This document shows positions 49,711 to 61,095 of a stretch of DNA of 64,000 nt, in pieces (the first letter of the stretch is position 1; each line of letters begins with the position of its first letter). Location of the stretch: NCBI RefSeq assembly GCF_014651035.1, contig NZ_BMWC01000006.1:62001-126000 (forward strand), written 5' to 3'. The notes beneath the pieces were generated by a model. The model made no database searches, was not told the origin of the DNA, and saw nothing but the letters and a program-made list of their open reading frames with translations. The stretch is from Streptomyces lomondensis. Its GTDB lineage: Bacteria > Actinomycetota > Actinomycetes > Streptomycetales > Streptomycetaceae. The position numbers and the translations under genes were made by a program.

Positions 49711-50919
49711 CTACAGCCCCGCCGCCTTGCGCAGCGCCTCCACGCGGTCCGTCCGCTCCCACGTGAAGTCGGGGAGCTCGCGGCCGAAGTGGCCGTACGC
49801 CGCCGTCTGGGAGTAGATCGGGCGGAGCAGGTCGAGGTCGCGGATGATGGCGGCCGGGCGGAGGTCGAAGACCTCGTCGATCGCCTTCTCGATCCGGTCC
49901 GTGTCGATCTTGGCGGTGCCGAAGGTCTCGACGAACAGGCCGACCGGCTCGGCCTTGCCGATCGCGTACGCGACCTGGACCTCGCAGCGGGTGGCGAGAC
50001 CCGCGGCGACCACGTTCTTGGCGACCCAGCGCATCGCGTACGCCGCGGAGCGGTCGACCTTGGACGGGTCCTTGCCGGAGAAGGCGCCGCCGCCGTGGCG
50101 GGCCATGCCGCCGTAGGTGTCGATGATGATCTTGCGGCCGGTCAGGCCGGCGTCGCCCATCGGGCCGCCGATCTCGAAGCGGCCGGTGGGGTTGACCAGG
50201 AGGCGGTAGTTCTCCGTGTCGAGCTTGATGCCGTCGTCCAGGAGCGCCTTCAGCTCCGGCTCGACCACGAACTCCTTGATGTCCGGGGCCAGGAGGGAGT
50301 CCAGGTCGATGTCGGACGCGTGCTGCGAGGAGACCACGACGGTGTCCAGGCGGACCGCCTTGTCACCGTCGTACTCGATGGTGACCTGCGTCTTGCCGTC
50401 CGGGCGGAGGTAGGGGATCGTGCCGTTCTTGCGCACGTCGGACAGGCGCTTCGACAGGCGGTGGGCCAGGAAGATCGGCAGCGGCATCAGCGTCGGCGTC
50501 TCGTCCGTCGCGTAGCCGAACATCAGGCCCTGGTCGCCCGCGCCCTGCTTGTCGAGCTCGTCGTCGTCGCCCTCGACACGGGTCTCGTACGCCGTGTCCA
50601 CGCCCTGGGCGATGTCCGGGGACTGTGCGCCGATCGACACCGACACTCCGCAGGAGCCGCCGTCGAAGCCCTTCTTGGAGGAGTCGTAGCCGATTTCGAG
50701 GATCTTGCTCCGGACCAGCGTCGCGATGTCCGCGTACGTCTTGGTCGTGACCTCGCCGGCCACGTGCACCAGGCCGGTCGTGATCAGGGTCTCGACGGCG
50801 ACCCGGGAGGACGGGTCTTCGCGCAGGAGCGCGTCGAGGATGGTGTCGCTGATCTGGTCAGCGATCTTGTCGGGGTGACCCTCGGTCACGGACTCCGAGG
50901 TGAACAGGCGACGGGACAC
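49711..50919 (-). CDS. metK: S-adenosylmethionine synthetase
   Basis: A 402-residue enzyme making SAM from methionine and ATP. RRLFTSESVTEGHPDKIADQISD is the N-terminal signature, GAGDQGLMFGYATDET the ATP-binding loop, and GGGAFSGKDPSKVDRSAAYAMR the phosphate-binding signature. The GTG at 50919 is preceded by AGGGAG. The 237-bp gap to coaBC upstream contains its promoter; I see no SAM riboswitch there. SAM feeds the methyltransferases nearby (rsmB) and, in Streptomyces, strongly affects antibiotic production. Confidence 0.97.
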   Translation of the reverse strand: MSRRLFTSESVTEGHPDKIADQISDTILDALLREDPSSRVAVETLITTGLVHVAGEVTTKTYADIATLVRSKILEIGYDSSKKGFDGGSCGVSVSIGAQSPDIAQGVDTAYETRVEGDDDELDKQGAGDQGLMFGYATDETPTLMPLPIFLAHRLSKRLSDVRKNGTIPYLRPDGKTQVTIEYDGDKAVRLDTVVVSSQHASDIDLDSLLAPDIKEFVVEPELKALLDDGIKLDTENYRLLVNPTGRFEIGGPMGDAGLTGRKIIIDTYGGMARHGGGAFSGKDPSKVDRSAAYAMRWVAKNVVAAGLATRCEVQVAYAIGKAEPVGLFVETFGTAKIDTDRIEKAIDEVFDLRPAAIIRDLDLLRPIYSQTAAYGHFGRELPDFTWERTDRVEALRKAAGL

Positions 50920-51156
50920 AACGCTCCCTGGGGTTGCAGCGGCTGCTGGCTGATCATTGGCGGACGGCGGGGGCTGCACCCGGCGCCGTCCGTGGAACAG
51001 TTTATCGGTCACGCTTCGGCCACGGTCCCCCTGTCTCGCCACTCGGGAGTGCTGTGACCTGCGGCACGGGCATTCTGCCCAATGCCGAGCGGCGTTGGCC
51101 AGAGGCGCCACGCCTCGATCGGCCGGGTTTGATCGGCCTCCGGAGCGACTGGAACA

Positions 51157-52359
51157 TCAGCGGAGACGCTCGGCGACCAGGTCCCACACCGTTTCGGCCA
51201 GGGCCTCTTTGGGGCCGTGCGCCACCGCCGTCTCGCTGCCGTCGGCGCCGAGCACGACCGCCTCGTTCTCCTCGGAACCGAAGGTCTTGCGCTCCCCCAC
51301 CTCGTTCACCACCAGCAGATCGCACCCCTTCCGCTTCAGCTTGGCGCGGCCGTTGGCGAGGACCTCGTCCGTCTCCGCGGCGAAGCCGACGACCACCTGT
51401 CCGGCGCGGGCGCGGTCGGCGGAGATCTCCGCGAGGATGTCCGGATTCCGCACCAGGGCGACGGGCTCGGGCTCCTGGTCGTCCTTCTTCTTGATCTTGC
51501 CGGCCGCGTACGTCGCCGGACGGAAGTCCGCCACCGCCGCCGCCATCACCACCGCGTCGGCGTCGGCAGCCGCCTTGAGCACCGCCTCGCGCAGCTGCAC
51601 GGCCGTGCCGACCGGGACGACGTCCACGCCCGCCGGGTCCGGCAGGGTGCTGTTGGCCGCGATCAGCGTGACCCGGGCGCCGCGGGCGGCGGCGGTGCGG
51701 GCGAGGGCGTAGCCCTGCTTGCCGGAGGAGCGGTTGCCGAGGAACCGGACGGGGTCCAGGGGTTCGCGGGTGCCGCCGGCGCTGACGACGACATGCCGGC
51801 CCTTGAGGTCCGGCTCCCGCACGCCCCGGGCCAGCACCCGGCGGCAGATCTCGAAGATCTCGGCCGGGTCGGGCAGCCGGCCCTTGCCGGTGTCGACGCC
51901 GGTGAGGCGGCCCACGGCGGGCTCGATGACGAGCGCGCCGCGGCGGCGCAGCGTCGCCACGTTCTCCTGGGTGGCCGGGTGCTCCCACATCTCCGTGTGC
52001 ATGGCGGGGGCGAAGACGACCGGGCAGCGGGCGGTGAGCAGGGTGTTGGTCAGCAGGTCGTCGGCGAGGCCGTGGGCCGCCTTGGCGAGCAGGTCGGCGG
52101 TGGCCGGGGCGACGACGACCAGGTCGGCGTGCTGTCCGATGCGGACGTGCGGCACCTCGTGCACGTCGTCCCACACCTCGGTGGAGACCGGGTTTCCGGA
52201 GAGCGCGGACCAGGTGGCGGCGCCGACGAAGTGCAGCGCGGAGGCCGTGGGCACCACGCGCACGTCATGGCCCGACTCCGTCAGCCGCCGCAGCAGCTCA
52301 CAGGCCTTGTACGCGGCGATGCCGCCGCTGACCCCCAGAACGACCTTCGGCTTGTCCAC
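51157..52359 (-). CDS. coaBC: Bifunctional CoaBC (PPC synthetase/decarboxylase)
   Basis: A 400-residue flavoprotein for coenzyme A synthesis. The CoaC half (about 1-185) opens KPKVVLGVSGGIAAYKACEL, has the flavin/His region EVPHVRIGQHADLVVVAPATADLLAK and PAMHTEMW in place of the usual PAMN. The CoaB half has VVSAGGTREPLDPVRFLGNRSSGKQG, AAAVADFRPATYAAGKIKKK (catalytic Lys) and FAAETDEVLANGRAKLKRKGCDLLVVN. It joins phosphopantothenate with cysteine and decarboxylates the product. GGGGAGAG precedes GTG 52359. A large palindromic terminator separates it from rpoZ. Confidence 0.95.
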   Translation of the reverse strand: MDKPKVVLGVSGGIAAYKACELLRRLTESGHDVRVVPTASALHFVGAATWSALSGNPVSTEVWDDVHEVPHVRIGQHADLVVVAPATADLLAKAAHGLADDLLTNTLLTARCPVVFAPAMHTEMWEHPATQENVATLRRRGALVIEPAVGRLTGVDTGKGRLPDPAEIFEICRRVLARGVREPDLKGRHVVVSAGGTREPLDPVRFLGNRSSGKQGYALARTAAARGARVTLIAANSTLPDPAGVDVVPVGTAVQLREAVLKAAADADAVVMAAAVADFRPATYAAGKIKKKDDQEPEPVALVRNPDILAEISADRARAGQVVVGFAAETDEVLANGRAKLKRKGCDLLVVNEVGERKTFGSEENEAVVLGADGSETAVAHGPKEALAETVWDLVAERLR

Positions 52360-52409
52360 GTCTCTCCCCGGACCTCGGCAACCGGCACACCGTACGACTC
52401 CATGACACA

Positions 52410-52444
52410 CCACAGGCCCGGCAGGGGGCCTGCCGGGCCTGTGG
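52410..52444. terminator. Large palindromic terminator between rpoZ and coaBC
   Basis: CCACAGGCCCGGCAGG (52410-52425) and CCTGCCGGGCCTGTGG (52429-52444) form a perfect 16-bp stem with a 3-nt loop, beginning 29 bp past the rpoZ stop. Its strength suggests that coaBC has its own promoter in the remaining 50 bp. Confidence 0.8.
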
Positions 52445-52473
52445 AAAAGCCAGCATCAAGCTGTAAATCCTAC

Positions 52474-52746
52474 TTACTGCGCCGGGCCCTCGACGGCCTC
52501 GGACGTCAGGAGCCCCGCGTTGATCTCGCGGAGGGCGATCGAGAGCGGCTTCTCGTGGACGTGGGTGTCGACGAGGGGACCGACGTACTCGAGGAGACCC
52601 TCGCCGAGCTGCGAGTAGTACGCGTTGATCTGGCGGGCCCGCTTGGCCGCGTAGATCACGAGGCTGTACTTCGAGTCGGTGGCCTCGAGGAGCTCGTCGA
52701 TCGGCGGGTTGATGATGCCCTCGGGCGCGGAGATGGAAGAGGACAC
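52474..52746 (-). CDS. rpoZ: RNA polymerase omega subunit
   Basis: A 90-residue omega subunit. IINPPIDELLEATDSKYSLVIYAAKRARQINAYY contains the conserved helix that latches the beta-prime C-terminus. It stabilises beta-prime in RNA polymerase; in Streptomyces its loss affects differentiation and antibiotic synthesis. GGAAGGTAGAGC precedes the GTG at 52746. It lies 70 bp downstream of gmk, the common bacterial gmk-rpoZ arrangement. The other transcription-associated gene in the window is rbpA. Confidence 0.97.
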   Translation of the reverse strand: MSSSISAPEGIINPPIDELLEATDSKYSLVIYAAKRARQINAYYSQLGEGLLEYVGPLVDTHVHEKPLSIALREINAGLLTSEAVEGPAQ

Positions 52747-52816
52747 GCTCTACCTTCCGATGGATGGGAAAGATTCTGTCGGGATGATCAGCGAGGACCG
52801 GATCGATCAGCGATGG

Positions 52817-53410
52817 TCACACGACGTTCATCAAGGCTAGCAGCTCGCGCGCCACGTCCTCGACGGAGGTGTTGACCAGCGTCCTGTCGAACTCCGGCTC
52901 GGCGGCCAGTTCGATCTTGGCGGCCTCGAGCCTGCGCTCGATCACCTCGGGCGGTTCGGTGCCCCGCCCGGTGAGCCTGCGCACGAGCTCCTCCCAGGAG
53001 GGAGGAGCCAGGAACACCAGCTGGGCCTCGGGCATCGACTCCCGGACCAGACGGGCGCCCTGGAGGTCGATCTCGAGGAGGACGGACTCGCCCTTCTCCA
53101 GACGCTCCTGTACGGCCGCGCGGGGCGTGCCGTAGCGGTTGCCGGCGAACTCGGCCCACTCCAGCAGCTCGCCGTTGGCGATCAGCTTGTCCATCTCGTC
53201 GTCGGTGACGAAGAAGTAGTGGACTCCGTGCTGCTCGCCGGGGCGGGGCTTGCGGGTCGTCGCCGAGACCGAGAGCCAGACCTCGGGGTGTTCCTTGCGC
53301 ATATGGGCGACGACCGTGCTCTTGCCGACCCCGGAGGGGCCGGAGAGCACGGTCAGCCGCGGACCTGCGTCCGGGGGTACGGGGGACGTCCCCCGGGGTG
53401 TTACTGCCAT
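52817..53410 (-). CDS. gmk: Guanylate kinase
   Basis: A 197-residue kinase phosphorylating GMP to GDP. RLTVLSGPSGVGKSTVVAHM is the P-loop, VSATTRKPRPGEQHGVHYFFV the GMP-binding segment and LLEIDLQGARLV the Walker B strand. The Ala/Pro-rich N-terminal 17 residues are an extension relative to E. coli. The ATG at 53410 is the first consistent start. It sits 58 bp downstream of mihF and 70 bp upstream of rpoZ on the same strand, a block conserved in actinobacteria. Confidence 0.97.
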   Translation of the reverse strand: MAVTPRGTSPVPPDAGPRLTVLSGPSGVGKSTVVAHMRKEHPEVWLSVSATTRKPRPGEQHGVHYFFVTDDEMDKLIANGELLEWAEFAGNRYGTPRAAVQERLEKGESVLLEIDLQGARLVRESMPEAQLVFLAPPSWEELVRRLTGRGTEPPEVIERRLEAAKIELAAEPEFDRTLVNTSVEDVARELLALMNVV

Positions 53411-53468
53411 GCAGCGATTATCCAGCAATCCCGGAGTGCCCGGGACTCGCTTCCCCGGAGTGCCCGGT

Positions 53469-53792
53469 TCAGGAGCCGGTGCTGCCGAACTCGCGCTCCA
53501 GGGAGGCGATCTGGTTGGAGCCGAGGCCGCGCACGCGGCGGCTCTCGGAGATACCGAGCCGCTCCATGATCTGCTTGGCGCGGACCTTGCCCACGCCCGG
53601 CAGGGACTCAAGAAGGGCGGAGACCTTCATCTTGCCGATGACGTCGTTCTCCTGGCCCTGCTTGATGACCTCGTGGAGGGAGGCGCCGGAGTGCTTGAGT
53701 CGATTCTTGACCTCGGCCCGCTCCCGGCGAGCCGCGGCGGCCTTTTCGAGCGCGGCTGCGCGCTGTTCAGGGGTAAGGGGCGGAAGAGCCAC
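53469..53792 (-). CDS. mihF: Integration host factor, actinobacterial type (mIHF/sIHF)
   Basis: A 107-residue basic nucleoid protein. ALPPLTPEQRAAALEKAAAARRERAEVKNRLKHSG forms the long N-terminal helix and LLESLPGVGKVRAKQIMERLGISESRRVRGLGSNQ is the helix-two-turn-helix DNA-binding core with its GVGK loop. The S. coelicolor protein (sIHF) binds DNA without strict sequence preference, affects topology, sporulation-associated nucleoid structure and antibiotic output. GTG 53792 gives exactly the known length. A promoter candidate lies at 53902-53930. Confidence 0.96.
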   Translation of the reverse strand: MALPPLTPEQRAAALEKAAAARRERAEVKNRLKHSGASLHEVIKQGQENDVIGKMKVSALLESLPGVGKVRAKQIMERLGISESRRVRGLGSNQIASLEREFGSTGS

Positions 53793-53901
53793 GCCTACGT
53801 CACCTCGGATGTCGAACTGTCGGATACGGACCGGTGAGGAACCTAGTCGCCCCACACCTGGGGAGCCACGAGCAACACACGCTTGCCCGTTCTCTCGTCG
53901 G

Positions 53902-53930
53902 AGACTAGCGGGCAAGTCCGCCAGAGTCAG
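53902..53930 (-). promoter_or_regulatory. Candidate promoter of mihF with flanking inverted repeat
   Basis: On the minus strand CTGACT (53930-53925) and TAGTCT (53907-53902) are 17 bp apart. An inverted repeat CTTGCCCG (53882-53889) / CGGGCAAG (53909-53916) encloses the -10, so a repressor or a short leader hairpin is possible. Expected start near 53895, about 100 bp before mihF. Confidence 0.45.
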
Positions 53931-54069
53931 CGAGAACAGCGGAAAAGTCCTGGTCAGCCTTCATCTGAACGGACATTTAGGACATACTGCCCCGGATTTG
54001 AGGATGTATTCAGACTCAAGAGCGGCCCGGACCACTCATCGGATGTCTCCGAGGGAGGTCAGGAAGGGG

Positions 54070-54912
54070 TCAGGAGGAGGTCACGGTGTGACGGATCTCC
54101 TCCGCGAAGCGCTCCGCGGCGTCACGCAGAGCGACCGCATCGGGACCGTGGCGTAGCACTCCCCGGCTGACGTTCGGCACGACGTTGCGCACCGCCGACC
54201 CGAAGACCCGGGGAAGATCGGCCGGCGTGGCTCCCTGGGCGCCGATGCCGGGCGCGAGGAGCGGCCCGTTGATGTCCAGGTCGTACGACGACAGATCACC
54301 CAGGGTCGCGCCCACGACCGCGCCGAAGGACCCCAGGGGCTCCTCCCCCGCGTTCTCGGCGGCGAGGTGCGCGAGCATCGTCGCTCCGACGTTCCGGCCG
54401 TCGGAGCGCACGGCGTGCTGGACCTCGCCGCCCTCCGGGTTGGACGTCAGCGCCAGCACGAACAGCCCGGCGCCGCTCTCCCGGGCCAGCGCGACGGCCG
54501 GGCTGAGCGAGCCGTAGCCGAGGTACGGCGAGACCGTCAGCGCGTCGGAGAACAGCGGCGCGTCCTTGTGCAGGAAGGACTCGGCGTACGCGGCCATGGT
54601 CGAGCCGATGTCGCCGCGCTTGGCGTCCATCACGACCAGGGCGCCGGCCGCCCGGGCCTCGGCGACGGACTTCTCCAGCACCGCGACACCGCGCGAGCCG
54701 AACCGCTCGAAGAACGCGCTCTGCGGCTTCAGCACGGCGACCCGGTCGGCCACCGCCTCGACGACCGTGCGGCTGAACCGCTCCAGGCCCGCCACGTCGT
54801 CGTTCAGGCCCCACTCGGCGAGCAGGGAGGCGTGCGGGTCGATGCCGACGCACAGCGGGCCGCGCTCGTCCATGGCCCGGCGCAGGCGCGCACCGAAGGG
54901 TTCCAGGCTCAT
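54070..54912 (-). CDS. pyrF: Orotidine-5'-phosphate decarboxylase
   Basis: A 280-residue enzyme of the type 2 PyrF family, last step of UMP synthesis. LCVGIDPHASLLAEWGL, VVMDAKRGDIGSTMAAYAESFL with the catalytic Asp-x-Lys-x-x-Asp set and FVLALTSNPEGGEVQHA are present; APGIGAQGATPADLPRVFG forms the phosphate-binding end. The ATG at 54912 overlaps the pyrD stop by 4 bp. It ends the pyrimidine operon; the next gene, mihF, starts 277 bp further on with its own promoter. Confidence 0.97.
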   Translation of the reverse strand: MSLEPFGARLRRAMDERGPLCVGIDPHASLLAEWGLNDDVAGLERFSRTVVEAVADRVAVLKPQSAFFERFGSRGVAVLEKSVAEARAAGALVVMDAKRGDIGSTMAAYAESFLHKDAPLFSDALTVSPYLGYGSLSPAVALARESGAGLFVLALTSNPEGGEVQHAVRSDGRNVGATMLAHLAAENAGEEPLGSFGAVVGATLGDLSSYDLDINGPLLAPGIGAQGATPADLPRVFGSAVRNVVPNVSRGVLRHGPDAVALRDAAERFAEEIRHTVTSS

Positions 54913-56015
54913 ACGGAGCTCCTCACGTCGGCGCCCACCGCGTCGGCGAGCGTGGCGTACGGGCTGGTGCGCAGGCGCGCGGCGAGCCCCTTGTGGAGGG
55001 CGCGGGCGTAGAAGGGCCCCTCGTAGATGAAGGCGCTGTAGCCCTGCACCAGCGTGGCACCGGCCAGGATGCGCTGCCACGCGTCCTCGGCGTTCTCCAC
55101 GCCCCCGACGCCCACCAGGGTGATCCGGTCGCCCACGCGCGCGTAGAGGCGCCGCAGGACCTCCAGGGAGCGTTCCTTCAGGGGCGCCCCGGACAGGCCG
55201 CCGGTCTCCTCGACCAGGGCGGAGTCGGACTTCAGGCCGAGTCCCTCGCGCGCGATGGTGGTGTTCGTGGCGATGATCCCGTCCAGGCCCAGTTCCAGGG
55301 CGAGGTCGGCGACGGCGTCGACGTCCTCGTCGGCGAGGTCCGGGGCGATCTTGACCAGGAGCGGGACCCGCCGCGCGGGCACCGTGCGGTCGGCGGCCTC
55401 GCGGACGGCGCTCAGCAGCGGGCGGAGCGCCTCGGTGGCCTGGAGGTTGCGCAGTCCGGGTGTGTTCGGCGAGGAGACGTTGACCACCAGGTAGTCGGCG
55501 TACGGCGCGAGCCGCTCGGCGGACTTCACGTAGTCCGCGACGGCCTCCTGCTCCGGGACGACCTTGGTCTTGCCGATGTTGACGCCGACGACCGTCCTGA
55601 AGACGGGCGTGCGGGAGGCCAGGCGGGCGGCGACCCTCAGCGAGCCGTCGTTGTTGAAGCCCATGCGGTTGATCAGCGCCCGGTCCTTGACCAGCCGGAA
55701 CAGCCGCTGCTTGGGATTGCCGGGCTGCGGCTCGCCGGTCACCGTGCCGATCTCGACGTGGTCGAAGCCGAGCATCGCCATGCCGTCGATGCCGACGGCG
55801 TTCTTGTCGAAGCCCGCGGCGAGGCCGAAGGGGCCGTGCATGCGGAGACCCAGGGCCTCTGTGCGCAGCTCCTTGTGGCGGGGCGCGAGGGCGGCCGCGA
55901 GGAAGGTGCGCAGCACGGGCACGCGGGCGGCGAGGCGGATCCAGCGGAAGGCGAGGTGGTGGGCCTGCTCCGGGTCCATCCGCTTGAAGAGGAGACTGAA
56001 GAAGATCTTGTACAT
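54909..56015 (-). CDS. pyrD: Dihydroorotate dehydrogenase, class 2
   Basis: A 368-residue membrane-associated flavoenzyme that reduces quinone while oxidising dihydroorotate. The N-terminal MYKIFFSLLFKRMDPEQAHHLAF is the amphipathic quinone-tunnel helix pair that marks class 2; NRMGFNNDG, VVNVSSPNTPGLRNLQ with the catalytic Ser and TNTTIARE follow, and GVGGVENAEDAWQRILAGATLVQ binds the FMN phosphate. The ATG at 56015 has GAGGACAGC upstream. That ribosome-binding region occurs twice as a 13-bp direct repeat (56019 and 56038). Seventy bp separate it from carB and hold a 12-bp hairpin. Confidence 0.97.
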   Translation of the reverse strand: MYKIFFSLLFKRMDPEQAHHLAFRWIRLAARVPVLRTFLAAALAPRHKELRTEALGLRMHGPFGLAAGFDKNAVGIDGMAMLGFDHVEIGTVTGEPQPGNPKQRLFRLVKDRALINRMGFNNDGSLRVAARLASRTPVFRTVVGVNIGKTKVVPEQEAVADYVKSAERLAPYADYLVVNVSSPNTPGLRNLQATEALRPLLSAVREAADRTVPARRVPLLVKIAPDLADEDVDAVADLALELGLDGIIATNTTIAREGLGLKSDSALVEETGGLSGAPLKERSLEVLRRLYARVGDRITLVGVGGVENAEDAWQRILAGATLVQGYSAFIYEGPFYARALHKGLAARLRTSPYATLADAVGADVRSSV

Positions 56016-56048
56016 GCTGTCCTCACGAAGACATGGCGTCCTCACGAA

Positions 56049-56078
56049 GAGGGGGACACCGTTTCCGGTGTCCCCCTC
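56049..56078 (-). terminator. Intercistronic hairpin between carB and pyrD
   Basis: GAGGGGGACACC (56049-56060) and GGTGTCCCCCTC (56067-56078) form a perfect 12-bp stem with a 6-nt loop. On the minus strand it sits 8 bp after the carB stop and ends 34 bp before the pyrD start. It may reduce read-through, protect the upstream mRNA end, or act as an attenuator; no clear T-run follows. Confidence 0.6.
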
Positions 56079-56085
56079 GGGGCTG

Positions 56086-59386
<3,301 letters not shown>

Positions 59387-59394
<8 letters not shown>

Positions 59395-60529
59395 GCTGGC
59401 CCTCCATGAGCTTCACGAAGCGGTCGAACAGGTAGGCGGCGTCGTGCGGGCCCGCCGCCGCTTCGGGGTGGTACTGGACGCTGAAGGCGGGGCGGTCGAG
59501 GAGCTGGAGCCCCTCCACCACGTTGTCGTTCAGGCACACGTGCGACACCTCGGCGCGGCCGAACGGGGTCTCGGAGACCTGGTCGAGCGGGGCGTCGACG
59601 GCGAAGCCGTGGTTGTGCGCGGTGACCTCGACCTTGCCGGTCGTACGGTCCTGCACCGGCTGGTTGATGCCGCGGTGGCCGTACTTCAGCTTGTAGGTGC
59701 CGAAGCCGAGGGCGCGGCCCAGGATCTGGTTGCCGAAGCAGATGCCGAACAGCGGCGTGCCGCGCTCCAGGACGCCCTGCATCACGGAGACGGCGTGGTC
59801 GGCGGTGGCCGGGTCGCCCGGGCCGTTGGAGAAGAACACGCCGTCCGGGTTCACCGCGTACACGTCCTCGACGGTCGCGGTCGCCGGGAGCACGTGCACC
59901 TCGATGCCGCGCTCGGCCATGCGGTGCGGGGTCATGCCCTTGATTCCGAGGTCGACGGCGGCGACGGTGAACTTCTTCTCGCCGATCGCGGGCACGACGT
60001 ACGGCTCGGTCGTGGCGACCTCGGCGGAGAGGTTCGCGCCCTTCATCTGCGGGGCTTCCTGCACGCGCGCGAGGAGTGCGCTGTCGTCCCGGACGGCGTC
60101 GCCGCTGAAGATGCCGACGCGCATGGCGCCGCGCTCGCGCAGGTGGCGGGTGAGGGCGCGGGTGTCGATGCCGGAGATCCCGACGACGCCCTGGGCGGCG
60201 AGCTCCTCGTCCAGCGTGCGCCGGGAGCGCCAGCTGGACGGCACGCGCGCGGGGTCGCGCACGACGTAGCCGGAGACCCAGATCCTCTTGGACTCCATGT
60301 CCTCGTCGTTGACGCCGGTGTTGCCGACGTGCGGGGCGGTCATCACCACGACCTGGCGGTGGTACGAGGGGTCGGTCAGGGTCTCCTGGTAGCCGGTCAT
60401 GCCGGTGGAGAACACCGCTTCGCCGAAGGTCTCCCCCACGGCCCCGTAGGCGCGGCCGCGGAAGACCCGGCCGTCCTCCAGGACGAGTACGGCGGGAGTT
60501 TTGGCAGCTCCCCTGGTGGAGGTGGTCAT
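59387..60529 (-). CDS. carA: Carbamoyl-phosphate synthase small subunit (glutaminase)
   Basis: A 380-residue class I glutamine amidotransferase. The N-terminal CPSase_sm_chain domain (LVLEDGRVFRGRAYGAVGETFGEAVFSTGMTGYQE) precedes the GATase with GPGDP, GTPLFGICFGNQILGRALG (nucleophile Cys) and FSVQYHPEAAAGPHD (His-x-Glu). It hydrolyses glutamine and channels ammonia to CarB. The ATG at 60529 overlaps the stop of the PH-like gene by 4 bp, and its TAA overlaps the carB start, so the three are coupled. Confidence 0.97.
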
Positions 60530-61095
60530 CGTTCGGCGCCTTCCCTGGTGTTCGTTTCGATCATGGAGTTGACGGTGTCGACCCACTCGTTGTGCTCGGC
60601 CGCGTGGTCGGAGCGGAAGCCGGAGTCGATCAGCCGGTCGCCGTGGGCCCAGGTGACGACCAGCAGGCCGCCCTCGGTGAGCACCTTGCCGGCGATGCCC
60701 TTGTCGAGCCGGGCCTCGCGCAGGGCCGCGGCCGGGACGAAGAAGTCGCTCGCCCCGGGGCGTACGACGTCCAGGCCGGCGTCCGTCAGCGTCAGCTCGA
60801 CGCGGCTGCGGGTGCCCAGGCCGTGCGCGACGATGCGGTCGAGCCATTGCCCGGCGGTGGTGGAGCCGTGGTAGCGGCCGCTCATGGTCAGGCGCGCCGG
60901 GCCCGGGTCGTCGGGGGCGGTGGGCAGCTCGGGCAGGTCGCCCTGGAGGGTGCCGCGCCACTTCCAGCCCTCGCGCATCAGCCAGTAGACGAGCGCGACG
61001 AAGAGGGCGAGGCCGACGACCCAGCCGATGCGGGCGGCCCAGTCGGTCACTTGCGCCGATTCCTTCTCGGCGGCCAGCAGGAGTTGAGGTGTCAC
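60526..61095 (-). CDS. Membrane-anchored PH-like protein inside the pyrimidine operon
   Basis: A 189-residue protein with one N-terminal membrane helix (RIGWVVGLALFVALVYWLM, residues about 22-40) and a cytoplasmic beta-rich domain that begins LTMSGRYHGSTTAGQWLDRIVAHGLGTRSRVELTLTDAGLDVVRPGASDFFVPAAALREARLD in segments, resembling a PH-like fold; Trp and Arg residues are prominent. It overlaps pyrC upstream and carA downstream by 4 bp each, so it is made in step with the pyrimidine enzymes. It is conserved in this place in actinobacteria as far as I recall, but no role in UMP synthesis is established. A scaffold or membrane tether for CarA/PyrC is a hypothesis only. Confidence 0.85.
   Translation of the reverse strand: MTPQLLLAAEKESAQVTDWAARIGWVVGLALFVALVYWLMREGWKWRGTLQGDLPELPTAPDDPGPARLTMSGRYHGSTTAGQWLDRIVAHGLGTRSRVELTLTDAGLDVVRPGASDFFVPAAALREARLDKGIAGKVLTEGGLLVVTWAHGDRLIDSGFRSDHAAEHNEWVDTVNSMIETNTREGAER

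Noticed and set aside
50920..51156. A SAM riboswitch before metK
   Set aside because: I could not find the conserved stems or core of SAM-I or SAM-II elements in this gap.
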